A DNA stretch of 64,000 nucleotides from Collinsella sp. Lineage in GTDB: Bacteria > Actinomycetota > Coriobacteriia > Coriobacteriales > Coriobacteriaceae. Where the stretch lies: the NCBI GenBank assembly GCA_019424965.1, contig JAHYYL010000007.1, positions 19,832-83,831 of the forward strand, read 5' to 3'. The position numbers and the translations under genes were made by a program. Below are positions 31,596-42,305 of the stretch, piece after piece. Positions within the stretch are counted from its first letter, which is position 1. Every line of letters begins with the position of its first letter. The notes below the pieces were generated by a model, which did not search any database, was not told the DNA's origin, and saw only the letters and a program-made list of their open reading frames with translations.

Positions 31596-34500
31596 CTAGT
31601 GGTCGATGCCGTTGAGGTTCACCCTCGTGAGCGTATAGGTCACATAGTCGGGCGATTGAGGCGTTGCGCTCGCCACGTCACCCTTAACCAGGCTCGCTGT
31701 CATCACCAAGCGATAGTTCGCGTAGAACTGCTCACGCTGTTCAACCTGCGTGTTGACCTTAACGGTAAAGGGCAGGCTAAACGTCGTATTACCGTTCTTC
31801 GTTTTGAACTTGCCGTTCTCCTTCGAGTCAGTGAAGGTGATCGTGCTACCGGAGGGAGCGACCGCGGCAAGCTTACTCTCCGTCACTGTTACGTAGTTTG
31901 AGATATCATCCGTTACGCTCTCATACGTGCCGTCGGTTCCGCGGCGCTGAAGCGAGAGCGTGTACACAACAGAGTCTGCGTTCGCAATTGCCTCGGCGGC
32001 GTTGCTGAGTCCACCCAGTTCATACGTGGCACCCAGACCAATCGTGCCATTCGCGATCGGACGCAGGTCGTCCACGTTAATGCCAAGCTGCGACTTATCT
32101 GGCGCAGAAAGCGTAATGGTCGTATCACCCGTGTCCATGCGATAGTACCCGACGTTACCGCGCTTCGTCTGCGTCAGGCTCGAGGTATTAAGGCCTTCCT
32201 TACGCGTCGAAAGCTTGGCGGTATAGGACATCTTGGTACAGGCGTCCTCGCCAGACTGCTTGGACAGGGAGATAACCTTGTTGCAGCCGTCCGGCGTAAG
32301 GCGAATCTCTTCCACTACCGTACGCACGGTAAAGGATCCGCCCGCTGCACGCTTGCGGATTCCGGCAAGGTCATGGTCGAGCGTGAGCCTCAGTGAGTCA
32401 TCACCCGTATCCGTCACAATCTGTGTAAACGCAGGCGTCGAAGCGTCATACGGCTCCCAATCGCTGCCACTCCACCTGTAGTTCTGATTGCCGATGGCAA
32501 CATAGAACTTCGCAATTGCCGAAGTTCCGCTCGGGAAACTGCTTACTCCCATTAGGTTGTTGTTGGCGCCATAGCGACACAGCGATGTATCGAGCTGATA
32601 GAACAGATGGTCGCTCTCTGTATAGTATTGGCTCGGGCTAAACGTAACCGTATCCATGACATCGAGAGAAAGAACGTAGGCGGCACCGTCCTCCGACTTC
32701 GAAACCGGAATGCACGCCCCATCTTTTTTGTCGACTACATTCTGCTCATAATTGGACAAGATGCTGTATGTCGATGCCGTACTGTTTTGAATATCGTCGC
32801 TGCCATCGGTGCGTAAAACATGATGCAGATTCCAAGATATGCGGCCACCCGAAGAATTCGAGTCAATAGACGAAGCCGTAAAACCGTTGATACTAGCTTG
32901 CGTCACGCCGTCGCCCGACTTGGGCACGTTGACAACTAGGTAGACGCTCTCCGATGCACGCTTCTCTCTGCCGGTATCCTTCTCCTTGGGTACCTTTAGC
33001 GTATAGCGACTGTTGCTGGGAACGTCAGCACCCGCAACCTTAAACAGCGTCCACTCGCCATCGAGTTTCGCTTTAGCGGTCGCCTCTGCCTCGTTATCAC
33101 ACACGGTCCATGTGCCGGCGCCATCCTGCGTGGCCGACACACCCAAGATCTCGCTCAGCCATCGCTCCTGATATGGATTGCCCGCAGAATCCTTAAAGCC
33201 GTCGTTTCCGCTCAGGGAAACGCTCGTTGCTCCGCCTTCGCCCACCGTATAGTGATACTCTCTGCCACCGGCCTTGCCATCAACGTTCGCATCGATGAGC
33301 GTAAGCTGGGTGCCCTGGGGCAACCTTCCGTCGGCACCATTGAAGAGGATACTCTTGCCGAGCCCCTTCATCGAGCCGCCAGCAGCCATATAGCTGTCCC
33401 AGCCAAAGTCGACTTCCTTCCCATTGGCAGAATTGTATGTCCAGGTAAGCAGACCCGTCATCGGCTCGCCAAAGCTCGTAAGCACGTGTGCATCTTTTCC
33501 AAGGTTAGCGTAGTCTTTTTCTTTAAATTGAGTGCCGTAATCATACGTTGCAGTGAAATCGATCTCGAGCTTGCGCTTAACGATGATCGGCACCTGAACG
33601 TTGTAGCTCTGACCCGCCTCGGTAAAGGTAACGGTCAGGAGCGTAAAGCGACCTTTGCCGTTGTCCCAATCGGAGCTTGGGCTAAACGACATATTGTTCT
33701 TGCCATTGTTCACTACGCGAAGCGTGGGATTGTTCGACGCGTCACCGTCTTTAACGAACACACCGTCCTTGAGTTGGAAAACCTCTGCTTTGGCCGTCAC
33801 GTGCGGATTGGTGCCATTCTCGTTATTCAATCTGCAGGCATCGGAGAAGCCGCCGTTCGTGACGATGTTTAGATAGCTCTTGACCGTCGTGTTGTCGTTG
33901 CCAGAGATCACCAAAACGGGGAAATCCGCTGTGGCTTGGTTGCTGCTTGTATCATTATTCGAATTGAACTTACTGGCCACGGATGAGGCATCGTAGCTCG
34001 ACTTATTTTGATAGGCGCCGTTGTCATTAATGCCGCCGATATTCGTGTAGGTGTAGCGATCGGCAACACCGGTGCCTGCCTCGCTCTGGACGGTCGCCGC
34101 GGTGTCGATGGTGGCGCCGTCGCCAAACAGGTAGCGATCGGTGGTGTCGTTGTCGGAGGCACGCGCCGCCAGCGTGCTTACGGGGCTCGTGGTCACATAC
34201 GGGCTCGCTGCCGTGGTGGCGGTATTGTCCGCGCCGTAGAGCGTGATCCCCTTGTCAGGTGCTTCCAGTGTGTCGTTATAGTCACCAAACGCGATATACG
34301 ACTTCATGTTTACGGCGGCCGCATTGGTCGTGTAAACCATCGGCGGCAGATCACGCGTGGTCTTGCCGTTGCCGAGCTTTACGTTCACGCCCGCTGCGGA
34401 GAGGCTATAGCCGTTTGTGTCAACCTCGCCTAAGAGCACGCCCTGCTTAGAGCCCAATTTGTAGGTATTGCTGTCCATGAGCACGTTTACCAGATGGAAC

Positions 34501-37500
34501 TGGCCGCGTCCGTCGCCCGCAATGCCGCCGTTGGAGGTTCCGCCAAACGTTGTGTTAGATACCTTTGTGTTGGTGACGTTGATGACGTCGGCACCGCTGT
34601 TAATCGCGCCAAGTAGACCGCCGCTCCACCTGCCCTTGATCGTGGCGCTCTCAATCGCGATATTGTTGCAGGCTATGTTCACATTGCTGAAGTAGTAGCC
34701 GATAAGTCCGCCCGAGCATTGGTCGGTGCCGGCAATGTTGATATTCTCGACGCTACAGTCCTCAAGCCAGTACGTGTTGGGGCTGCCACTGCTCGTGACC
34801 TCGCCAATCAAGCCGCCCGCATTACGGATGCTATTGTTCGTTCCGGTGGCATCGCCGATGATGGCGCTCTTGGCATCGCCTCCGGCATCAATGCGCACGT
34901 TGCTTATAGAAATAACGCCTCTATAGGCGCTTCCGACCACACCGCCGGCGCCCATGTACTTATCGGTGTTCGACCCGGTGGCGAGTACATTTACCCCAGA
35001 GATGACTGCCGTGCTCGATGCGACGGCTTCCGTGATGCCAATTTTGGTGTTCACCGATACGTTACTGGAGGTATAACCGAACACGCCGCCCACGTAGGGT
35101 GTTGTACCCGTGGCGGTTATGGTCGAGTTTTTGCCAATAGTCTTCTCGTATACCCCTGTGGCCGCGGTTGTCCACACGCCGCACGGCGAGGCGATCGCAC
35201 CCACATAGCCGCCAACGTACTTCTCGCCCGTGACGCTAAGGCCAGTGTATGAGCAGTCACAGAGATTCGCGGGCGCCTGCGTGCCGGAGCCGAAATTGAC
35301 CATATAGGTCACGTCGTTATCCGTCCTTCGGCTGGTACGGCCCGAGCTGCCAAGAAGCCCTCCTACGCTCTTTGCGCCCAACACGGTGCAGTTCTTCATC
35401 TGTACGTTGCGGTAGACGCCACGCGTGTTGCCGTCGTAGTTGGCCGTTGCGCCCGCCAAAAGGCCGGTGCCGATGAGGTCGTTCGATGCCGGTCCCGAGG
35501 CAATGCTACCGTTGGCGTCTTTGTACGTGAGCGATACGTTGCAGTTACTAAAGGTGAGGTCTTTGACCTGAGCGCCGTCATTCGCGGTGACGCTCTGCCC
35601 CACATTGGTTGAGGTGAACATCACGGTGCTGAATAGGCCGCCCACGCCCGAGACCTTATAGTCGTCATCGGCATATTCGACGACGCCGTAAGTGGCATCT
35701 TTGGTGCCCACCGTGATGGTGGCCCCGTTGCCGTCGATCGTTGCCACGTGCGGCGTGATGCGGTCGCGATCGGTGGACGCCTCGTTCGAGCTGCAAGCAT
35801 TGGAATAGTAACGGCCGCTGAGACCCACGTATCCCGTGCCGTAGCCAGTCATATCATAGGTGGCATTTTCCTTGAACTCCAGGCTCATGCCGATCGATTT
35901 CGACGCGCACACGTAGCCCGTTTGGTAGTCGGCAGCGTAGGACGCCACCAGGTAGGGCGAATTTACATCGTCATCATGGTTGAGCGGGCCGTGCCACCCC
36001 TGTTTGCCCGGGGCCTTCTGGTCATCGTTTTTGGCGGTTTCGAAATCGCCGGAAGCGCTCGCAGGCTTGCCCACGCAGTCGTAGCTGGCATTTCGCACCT
36101 TACCATATTCCTTGTTGCCAAACAGGTAGCCGTTTATCGCCGGGTCCTGCTTATCGCTGCCCCAGTACGCCTTGGAGCCGCGGAACACGCCATAATTAGC
36201 GTAGTCAGTATGTGCCGCTCCAGCACCCGCACCCGAGCTAATGATGGCCGAGAGCACCAAAAGGCCCTGGGCGTTTTCCACCGTGGTCACGGGTGCCTCG
36301 GCATCAGTGCCGATATACTTGTTGTCGGTGCCCGTGGTAGTGACGCAGGCAGCTCCCTTGTTTGTGAGCTCGTTGATCTTGTAGTTAGCGTTACCGTTTT
36401 CGACTTTGCAGCCCTCGCTAAAGGCATAGCCATCAATCACACGACCAACGTAGGGATTGTCGTACTGCCGGAAGTTGCCCGTTCCAAGACCCTGAGACTT
36501 GTCGCTGGTTCCAGCGCGCCAAGACGTCCCTGACATATTGCGGAAGATCACACCGCCGCCCGCAATGGCACCAACGTAACCGCCGATGGGAACAAGATGT
36601 GGCTTAGTTCCGCCACCAGCAACCGTAAAGCCGGTTGTGGAGTTATCGGGCGTTGTCCCATTCACGGCCACACCGTCGATAATGTTATCGCCGCCAAGGA
36701 TGCAGCCGATAACGCCACCGAAGAACGACGTCGGAACACCGTCGGCATCCTTGGCAGAATAAGTAATAGTCGCCGACGCGTTCACATAGCGAATATTCAG
36801 ATCGCGCACCACGCTGCCGTAACTATAGGGAATAAGGCCGCGAAGCGAACCCTCGTTATTCTCTATCTTGATGGTTGCCTTTTTATCACCTTTAGGGTTG
36901 CCAACGATGACGCCACGGAACGGGTTGGCTTTGTTGCCAAAACCGCCAAACGATGCGCCGTCGAGGGTGATCGTATTACCCCCGGTAGGTTCAATACTGT
37001 AGTACGCGCTTTGGATATAGCGGTGCATCATCTCGTCGGAAAGTGTGGCCGAAGGATCAGTGGTGTCGCCGGTCTTCTTTTCCCACTTCTTCCCAGTGTC
37101 TTTCGCCTGCTTATAGACGTACGTAACCTCATTGTCGGTTTTATTGTCGCTGCGGCGAGTACAGAGCGTACTCTGGTTGACGGCAATGGTGACCTCCCAA
37201 CCGTCGAGCGCAGTTTGGTTGTTGATGTAGTTGGCGATGGCGTTCATCTCAGTCGCGTCCTTAACGGCATACGGATCGCCATATGTGCCGCATCCCTCTA
37301 CCAGCTTTGGAATGCGCTGGTTGACTTTAATTTCATGATATTGGACGCCGCTCTCGGTGGCCTTTCCCTTATAAACATAAGGAAGATAGCCACCAAACCA
37401 AGGCCTGACGTCACCGTCCTTCTTACCATCAACCGTCACATAGCCGCTCACGGCACCATACGTCGCTTCGTCGTAATACCAAAGCTGCTTGCCCGGGTAC

Positions 37501-40500
37501 TCCGTACTCCCATCAATCTCAGATCCGTATGTCACCTTGCCTGCATCGGCATCGGCATCGGCCTTAGTAAAGGTGTAGTCCGCAGAGCCCGTGCTCGTGC
37601 TTCCGTAGCCAAAACTCTCCAGCAGGCTCGCATGGGTGAAGATCGTTTTATTCTTTTGGCTGGGCAAGCTGATTTGCTCAAACTTTGCCGTCACCTGATC
37701 GGCCTCACTGCCTACACCAAGCTTTCCGAACAGCGACGTAGCCGCCTTGGTGTCACTCGTGTACCCAGTAGTCTTGATATTCTTCGCGTTCAGGCTCACG
37801 TACTTCTGCATCTCGTTGATGAGCAGAGGCATATAGGCGTTAGCATCCGTGGCGCTGTTGGCGCCGTCGACAATCAGATTGTTGAGCGTAAGACCATCAA
37901 TTGAGATCTTTCTAATCTTGGTGCCATTGCCGTCGCTGGACCCATACACGTAGCGGCACACGAGCGCGCCCGAAGAGCTTCCGCTTGCTCCATCAGTGTC
38001 TTCAGAGCTCTTTCCGTCATTAATAACGGGCCCAACAGTACCACGCAAAGTGACGTTTTTTTCTGTGAGATCGCCGTTTGCCACCGTTCGAAAAAGACCG
38101 CAGTGCATGTTCTCGTGCTGGGTAGCATCGGAATTTAGCTTGTTGCCATTCTGCTCGGCCTTGATCTTGGAGTAACAGAAGGTAATGGTCGCATTCTCAA
38201 CCGTCACCTCTCCGCTCGGCTGAGTTGGATAATAGCTGTAGCCGGCCAAATCGATTGTACCCGTTATGGTTATGGAATCATCGAGCCCTGTCGTGCCATT
38301 GGGAACGATTGTCGAACGAATACCTTCGGGAGCATAACGGTAAGCAGACCATAAGAGCAGCTTTTCCGCTGTATCGATTTGACTGCCACTAAAGCCGCCT
38401 TCACAATTCTTAGAGGCTATGTCGAGGTTGTAGAAGTAGCGGGTATTGCCGTTCGTATTCTGGCTTCGACCGAAAGACGAGCGATTATGGTAGCTGTTGT
38501 CTTTTGTGGAATCGCCGTCCATGTCCAGCTTGTTTTTCTGTGTGTGTAGCGAAACGACCGTGTTCCAGTCGGCGTCCATGAGCTTGCTGCCGTTGTTTGG
38601 TTTTACACCGCTGCCAACCCATTCATCGAAGGACGTTACGCCCGACGCAACGATGGCCCCCTCGCCGGTGGGCACCCTATAGGCGGTATCCCAATAAGCC
38701 CTGTCCTCCAAGTACAGGCCTAGGTAGCTCTCGACGCCATATGTCGTCTTATCATCCACCTTGCAGCCGCGGCAAACTAGAACGCCGAGCGTCTGAGCGG
38801 CGCCCGCATTAATGGTTGTGCCCGAGAGATCGATGGCATAGTTGTTGATAATCCAGTGGCCGCTCGCGGCGTATACAAGACCACCGAGTTCCTTGGAATC
38901 ATCCGCAGTCGCGGTTATAGAAGCGTTGGTCGTTTTCAGAGCATAAGAGTTTTCATTCTTGTTAATGCTCTCATCTCCGATAGTTACGACCGCGTTGCCC
39001 CAGCTATAACCCAAGAAACCACCCGTGCCATTGAGCTTATCGCCGTTCCTGCCGACTTTCATTTCGAATGAATTGAACGAAAGGCCCGAAATGTTCACGT
39101 ACTTATCAGCTGAGTTGGCTATTGTCCCTGCATTGTAGGTACTCTGTGCGATGCAGCCGATAAGACCACCGACTTGGGCAATCTTGCCGCCGGCGCAATC
39201 GCCAGTTTCGATTGATCCGGCGACTTCGAGGCCCGCAACATTGAATGACGAGCCATAATCGCCCGCATAACCAATGGCGCCGCCAATGCGACTATTGCCG
39301 TTAAGCGTTTTAGTTGCAGCGATGGTCGCTTGAGCCTTGCTGTTATCCTTAAACGCAACCGTAGAAGCCGCCAGCACGCTGCCCGCAATACCGCCAATGT
39401 TCACGTCATTGGCAAACGTATCATCGCACGCGATATTCGTTTTGCACGTTACGCCAGACAATGACAGGTTGCCGACGATGGCACACGCAAGCGACCCGGC
39501 ATCGATAGCCGAACCGTTATCGAACTTCATGGAGCCAGCGATTGTGACGTTGGAGATGGTTGCACCGTTGACGGCCGCGAACAAGCCCAAGCGGCCGTGG
39601 CGGTAGATTTTGCCGTTGCCGTTGCTCGTGTTATTGCCGTCGAGCACGTCTTCACCACGCTTGCCGTACGCCTCGCCGACGGCAAGATTGATTGTGCCGC
39701 CACCGTTCAACGTTCCCGAGAAAACTTGCGAGCCGTCTGCACGATCCTGCGTGAAACCCGTCAGGCCCGTGCCCTTGAGATCAATAGTGCCGTTCACCGT
39801 AATGGTCGAGGACTGCAAGCCGTTAAGGTTGTTTTCGGTAACGCCGTCAACCATCGAGTAGTAGCCGTTGGTTTGCCAGGTAATCGCAAGCTTGGCGAAA
39901 TCCTCAGCTGTGGTTAGGGCGTAGGCACCGTTAGCTGCCGTCAGCGAATCCGGCAAGGTCAACTTATGAGTGTCCACATCAAGCTTAATGAAGTCGCCGC
40001 CCAGACGAACAACTTCACCGTAGGTCGCGATGTCGTCCGTCTTTGAGGCTGAGTTGCTACGCTTGAAGGTCCAGACCGCAGCGCCCTTGTCTCCCAGATC
40101 ACCATTAGAGCCATTGCCGGCAGCGAAGATCAGCGCGTTGTGGTTCTCGTATACGAGCTGACCCGTCGTGGCGTTCTCGGCAAAACTTGCGCCCGACAGA
40201 TCCGTGATGCCGCTGAATTTGATTACAGCATTCCACGCGGATCCCGCAATTCCCGCGGCACGGTTGCTTTGCGCCTTACCGATAGGATTGTCGCTTGTAA
40301 GTTTGAAATCTCGCACGTCAAGGACATTACGCGTATCGACAACGCCCACGGCGCCACCGAACTTTCCGGTACCCGTTCGCGCCGAAGCATCTCCCTTGCA
40401 CGCAACCGTCACGCCGTTGAAGACAACGGTAACGGGCTGCGAGTTAGGATTTGCGCTATCGCCAACATAGCCAACAACGCCGCCTGCGTCGGACAACTTG

Positions 40501-42266
40501 CTCGCAAGGTCAAACTCAATTGAGCACGTATTCTTATTATCTGCATCCTTTTCAACAACAAAGGCGCGCAAAGCGCCGTCGTCGTCCGTTTTCGTCGCGA
40601 ACACCTTGCCGACAAGGCCGCCGTAGCTGCCGTTGACACTAACATCTTCTGGTAAGGCGAGTTTGCTCTTATACGTCCCGCCTTGCACCACGATGTCTCC
40701 ATTAGAGATATCGGCCATGCCAAAAAGAGCGCCGGCGCGCTGCGACGCACCAAGAGTCACAAGGTCGCCCAGGTCGAACATATTGGACGTAACGGCAAAT
40801 CCTTGCGCAAAGCTCACGTCGCCGATAACGCCACCAGAGCAAGCGCTGTTCTCGTCGCCAATATTTAGAGGACACCCAATCTGCTTATTATCCGCGCCCA
40901 GTGTGAGCACGGTCGCTTTACCAATAAAACCGCCGCTGGCGGTGGTGCCCTTGACGGTGAGCGCGTGTAGGTCGAGAGCTTTCGCGACGTTGACCATGGC
41001 ACCCGTGCTCGAGCCAACGAGTCCTACAACGCCACCGGCGGAGCCGTTCGTAGACTGGACGGTGGCGGTGGGAACGTTTGCCAGAGTGCCAATGCTCAGG
41101 GTCGCACCGTCCTTGACTTCGCCTACGAGCAGGCCAGCGTTGCCAGAGCTCGTTTTGACGGCTCCGCCTGAGGTCAGATCGTTGGGGAACGTGACGGACT
41201 CAACCGTCAAGCTCCCGCTCTCGACCGTGTTGGCAATCAAGCCAATGTTGCCCGTCGCATTCGCGTTGAGATTCTTTCGAGAATCGGTGAGGCTATAGGT
41301 AACGTTCGCAGCAAGGTCGCCCGTCGTCGCACCCAGGAGGGGTGCCGTCAAGGCGGAAGTCGCATCCTTCACATCAACGTTCACGGGTTCCACGATGTCA
41401 ACCGACGCGATGAGTGTCTTGCTCTCTTCGCCGTTTTCCGCACCGCTGACCTTCGAAGCGACCATCGGTGCGCTATAGCTAGTCGCGCCTACCCACTTTA
41501 TCCTGACCGTTTTGTTTTGGTCAGACAGCTTGAGGTTATTAAAAACCGTCCGATCAGTCGTAAGCTCGACGGGACTATCAACGTCCCTATAGATCCTGCC
41601 TTCAAACGGACATTCATCACTGCCAAGACCCTGGAAAGACATGCCGTTATTAGCCGACTCGGTGAGCTTCGCATCGCCCGTGATGATAACCTTGATCTGC
41701 GCATCATAGTAAAGCGAAGCGTCGGCGTTAGACAGGACAGCGAACGCCTCCGACGACTTGACATCGAGGCTTCGGATTCCGCTCTCGTCGTCTTTGCGCA
41801 CGATGCTTTCCGCGCCGTTCTTCTCGAGCAGCTCGACGAGCTTATTCAAATCCGTGATCGTCGCACCCGCCTGGGCATCAGCGTCCTCCGAAGTCGCATC
41901 ATCGGCATCTTGCTCGGCGTCGTCAGCGGCGGCATCGTCAGCGGCATCGTCGCCTTCCGTCTGGTCGCCCGTGGAATCGGAACCAGTGGCGCTATCGGTG
42001 GTATCGCCTGCTGCAGCGTCATCCTTCACCGCGTCATCCCCAGCACTGTCGCTGTCGGCGCCGGCATCACTCGACCCAGACCCGATCGTGACATCGCCGT
42101 TGGTCTCGCCGCTCTCGGCAGTATCCAACGCCTTCGCAGATGCGGCAGCAATCTCGTTCGAGATGTTCTGCCAGCCTGCCGCCACAGCAGCCACCGTGGG
42201 CGAGCATGCTTGGAGCACCATGACCACCGTCATGAACTCTGCGAATATGCGCTTTGCCGTTCTCAT
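31596..42266 (-). CDS. Giant secreted GLUG-repeat surface protein (3556 residues)
   Basis: An N-terminal hydrophobic segment (about 8-32, FMTVVMVLQACSPTVAAVAAG) looks like a signal peptide. An acidic Ser/Asp/Ala/Thr-rich linker follows (about 50-140). Most of the protein (about 300-2900) carries some 24 motifs of the form GG[LVI][IV]Gx (for example GGVVGYVGDS, GGLIGCIAQS, GGFLGYSWGN, GGLLGSSGRT, GGLIGEVTSSG). These match the GLUG-type repeat of bacterial surface adhesins and imply a long beta-helical stalk. The C-terminal ~650 residues have beta-sandwich-like, proline-poor segments and no repeats. No LPxTG motif, membrane anchor or SLH domain is visible at the C-terminus, so attachment is unexplained unless its operon partners hold it. 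Function as a surface adhesin or fibre is inferred. It is the last gene of a four-gene operon. Confidence 0.75.
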   Translation of the reverse strand: MRTAKRIFAEFMTVVMVLQACSPTVAAVAAGWQNISNEIAAASAKALDTAESGETNGDVTIGSGSSDAGADSDSAGDDAVKDDAAAGDTTDSATGSDSTGDQTEGDDAADDAAADDAEQDADDATSEDADAQAGATITDLNKLVELLEKNGAESIVRKDDESGIRSLDVKSSEAFAVLSNADASLYYDAQIKVIITGDAKLTESANNGMSFQGLGSDECPFEGRIYRDVDSPVELTTDRTVFNNLKLSDQNKTVRIKWVGATSYSAPMVASKVSGAENGEESKTLIASVDIVEPVNVDVKDATSALTAPLLGATTGDLAANVTYSLTDSRKNLNANATGNIGLIANTVESGSLTVESVTFPNDLTSGGAVKTSSGNAGLLVGEVKDGATLSIGTLANVPTATVQSTNGSAGGVVGLVGSSTGAMVNVAKALDLHALTVKGTTASGGFIGKATVLTLGADNKQIGCPLNIGDENSACSGGVIGDVSFAQGFAVTSNMFDLGDLVTLGASQRAGALFGMADISNGDIVVQGGTYKSKLALPEDVSVNGSYGGLVGKVFATKTDDDGALRAFVVEKDADNKNTCSIEFDLASKLSDAGGVVGYVGDSANPNSQPVTVVFNGVTVACKGDASARTGTGKFGGAVGVVDTRNVLDVRDFKLTSDNPIGKAQSNRAAGIAGSAWNAVIKFSGITDLSGASFAENATTGQLVYENHNALIFAAGNGSNGDLGDKGAAVWTFKRSNSASKTDDIATYGEVVRLGGDFIKLDVDTHKLTLPDSLTAANGAYALTTAEDFAKLAITWQTNGYYSMVDGVTENNLNGLQSSTITVNGTIDLKGTGLTGFTQDRADGSQVFSGTLNGGGTINLAVGEAYGKRGEDVLDGNNTSNGNGKIYRHGRLGLFAAVNGATISNVTIAGSMKFDNGSAIDAGSLACAIVGNLSLSGVTCKTNIACDDTFANDVNIGGIAGSVLAASTVAFKDNSKAQATIAATKTLNGNSRIGGAIGYAGDYGSSFNVAGLEVAGSIETGDCAGGKIAQVGGLIGCIAQSTYNAGTIANSADKYVNISGLSFNSFEMKVGRNGDKLNGTGGFLGYSWGNAVVTIGDESINKNENSYALKTTNASITATADDSKELGGLVYAASGHWIINNYAIDLSGTTINAGAAQTLGVLVCRGCKVDDKTTYGVESYLGLYLEDRAYWDTAYRVPTGEGAIVASGVTSFDEWVGSGVKPNNGSKLMDADWNTVVSLHTQKNKLDMDGDSTKDNSYHNRSSFGRSQNTNGNTRYFYNLDIASKNCEGGFSGSQIDTAEKLLLWSAYRYAPEGIRSTIVPNGTTGLDDSITITGTIDLAGYSYYPTQPSGEVTVENATITFCYSKIKAEQNGNKLNSDATQHENMHCGLFRTVANGDLTEKNVTLRGTVGPVINDGKSSEDTDGASGSSSGALVCRYVYGSSDGNGTKIRKISIDGLTLNNLIVDGANSATDANAYMPLLINEMQKYVSLNAKNIKTTGYTSDTKAATSLFGKLGVGSEADQVTAKFEQISLPSQKNKTIFTHASLLESFGYGSTSTGSADYTFTKADADADAGKVTYGSEIDGSTEYPGKQLWYYDEATYGAVSGYVTVDGKKDGDVRPWFGGYLPYVYKGKATESGVQYHEIKVNQRIPKLVEGCGTYGDPYAVKDATEMNAIANYINNQTALDGWEVTIAVNQSTLCTRRSDNKTDNEVTYVYKQAKDTGKKWEKKTGDTTDPSATLSDEMMHRYIQSAYYSIEPTGGNTITLDGASFGGFGNKANPFRGVIVGNPKGDKKATIKIENNEGSLRGLIPYSYGSVVRDLNIRYVNASATITYSAKDADGVPTSFFGGVIGCILGGDNIIDGVAVNGTTPDNSTTGFTVAGGGTKPHLVPIGGYVGAIAGGGVIFRNMSGTSWRAGTSDKSQGLGTGNFRQYDNPYVGRVIDGYAFSEGCKVENGNANYKINELTNKGAACVTTTGTDNKYIGTDAEAPVTTVENAQGLLVLSAIISSGAGAGAAHTDYANYGVFRGSKAYWGSDKQDPAINGYLFGNKEYGKVRNASYDCVGKPASASGDFETAKNDDQKAPGKQGWHGPLNHDDDVNSPYLVASYAADYQTGYVCASKSIGMSLEFKENATYDMTGYGTGYVGLSGRYYSNACSSNEASTDRDRITPHVATIDGNGATITVGTKDATYGVVEYADDDYKVSGVGGLFSTVMFTSTNVGQSVTANDGAQVKDLTFSNCNVSLTYKDANGSIASGPASNDLIGTGLLAGATANYDGNTRGVYRNVQMKNCTVLGAKSVGGLLGSSGRTSRRTDNDVTYMVNFGSGTQAPANLCDCSYTGLSVTGEKYVGGYVGAIASPCGVWTTAATGVYEKTIGKNSTITATGTTPYVGGVFGYTSSNVSVNTKIGITEAVASSTAVISGVNVLATGSNTDKYMGAGGVVGSAYRGVISISNVRIDAGGDAKSAIIGDATGTNNSIRNAGGLIGEVTSSGSPNTYWLEDCSVENINIAGTDQCSGGLIGYYFSNVNIACNNIAIESATIKGRWSGGLLGAINSGADVINVTNTKVSNTTFGGTSNGGIAGDGRGQFHLVNVLMDSNTYKLGSKQGVLLGEVDTNGYSLSAAGVNVKLGNGKTTRDLPPMVYTTNAAAVNMKSYIAFGDYNDTLEAPDKGITLYGADNTATTAASPYVTTSPVSTLAARASDNDTTDRYLFGDGATIDTAATVQSEAGTGVADRYTYTNIGGINDNGAYQNKSSYDASSVASKFNSNNDTSSNQATADFPVLVISGNDNTTVKSYLNIVTNGGFSDACRLNNENGTNPHVTAKAEVFQLKDGVFVKDGDASNNPTLRVVNNGKNNMSFSPSSDWDNGKGRFTLLTVTFTEAGQSYNVQVPIIVKRKLEIDFTATYDYGTQFKEKDYANLGKDAHVLTSFGEPMTGLLTWTYNSANGKEVDFGWDSYMAAGGSMKGLGKSILFNGADGRLPQGTQLTLIDANVDGKAGGREYHYTVGEGGATSVSLSGNDGFKDSAGNPYQERWLSEILGVSATQDGAGTWTVCDNEAEATAKAKLDGEWTLFKVAGADVPSNSRYTLKVPKEKDTGREKRASESVYLVVNVPKSGDGVTQASINGFTASSIDSNSSGGRISWNLHHVLRTDGSDDIQNSTASTYSILSNYEQNVVDKKDGACIPVSKSEDGAAYVLSLDVMDTVTFSPSQYYTESDHLFYQLDTSLCRYGANNNLMGVSSFPSGTSAIAKFYVAIGNQNYRWSGSDWEPYDASTPAFTQIVTDTGDDSLRLTLDHDLAGIRKRAAGGSFTVRTVVEEIRLTPDGCNKVISLSKQSGEDACTKMSYTAKLSTRKEGLNTSSLTQTKRGNVGYYRMDTGDTTITLSAPDKSQLGINVDDLRPIANGTIGLGATYELGGLSNAAEAIANADSVVYTLSLQRRGTDGTYESVTDDISNYVTVTESKLAAVAPSGSTITFTDSKENGKFKTKNGNTTFSLPFTVKVNTQVEQREQFYANYRLVMTASLVKGDVASATPQSPDYVTYTLTRVNLNGIDH

Positions 42267-42305
42267 CGATTCCGTACCTCTTATCCTAAAACTCCGCTTC
42301 CAGAG

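Noticed and set aside
31596..42266. LPxTG sorting signal or SLH domains on the giant protein
   Set aside because: The C-terminus ends in a beta-strand-like stretch without LPxTG, hydrophobic segment or basic tail; no SLH motif was seen.
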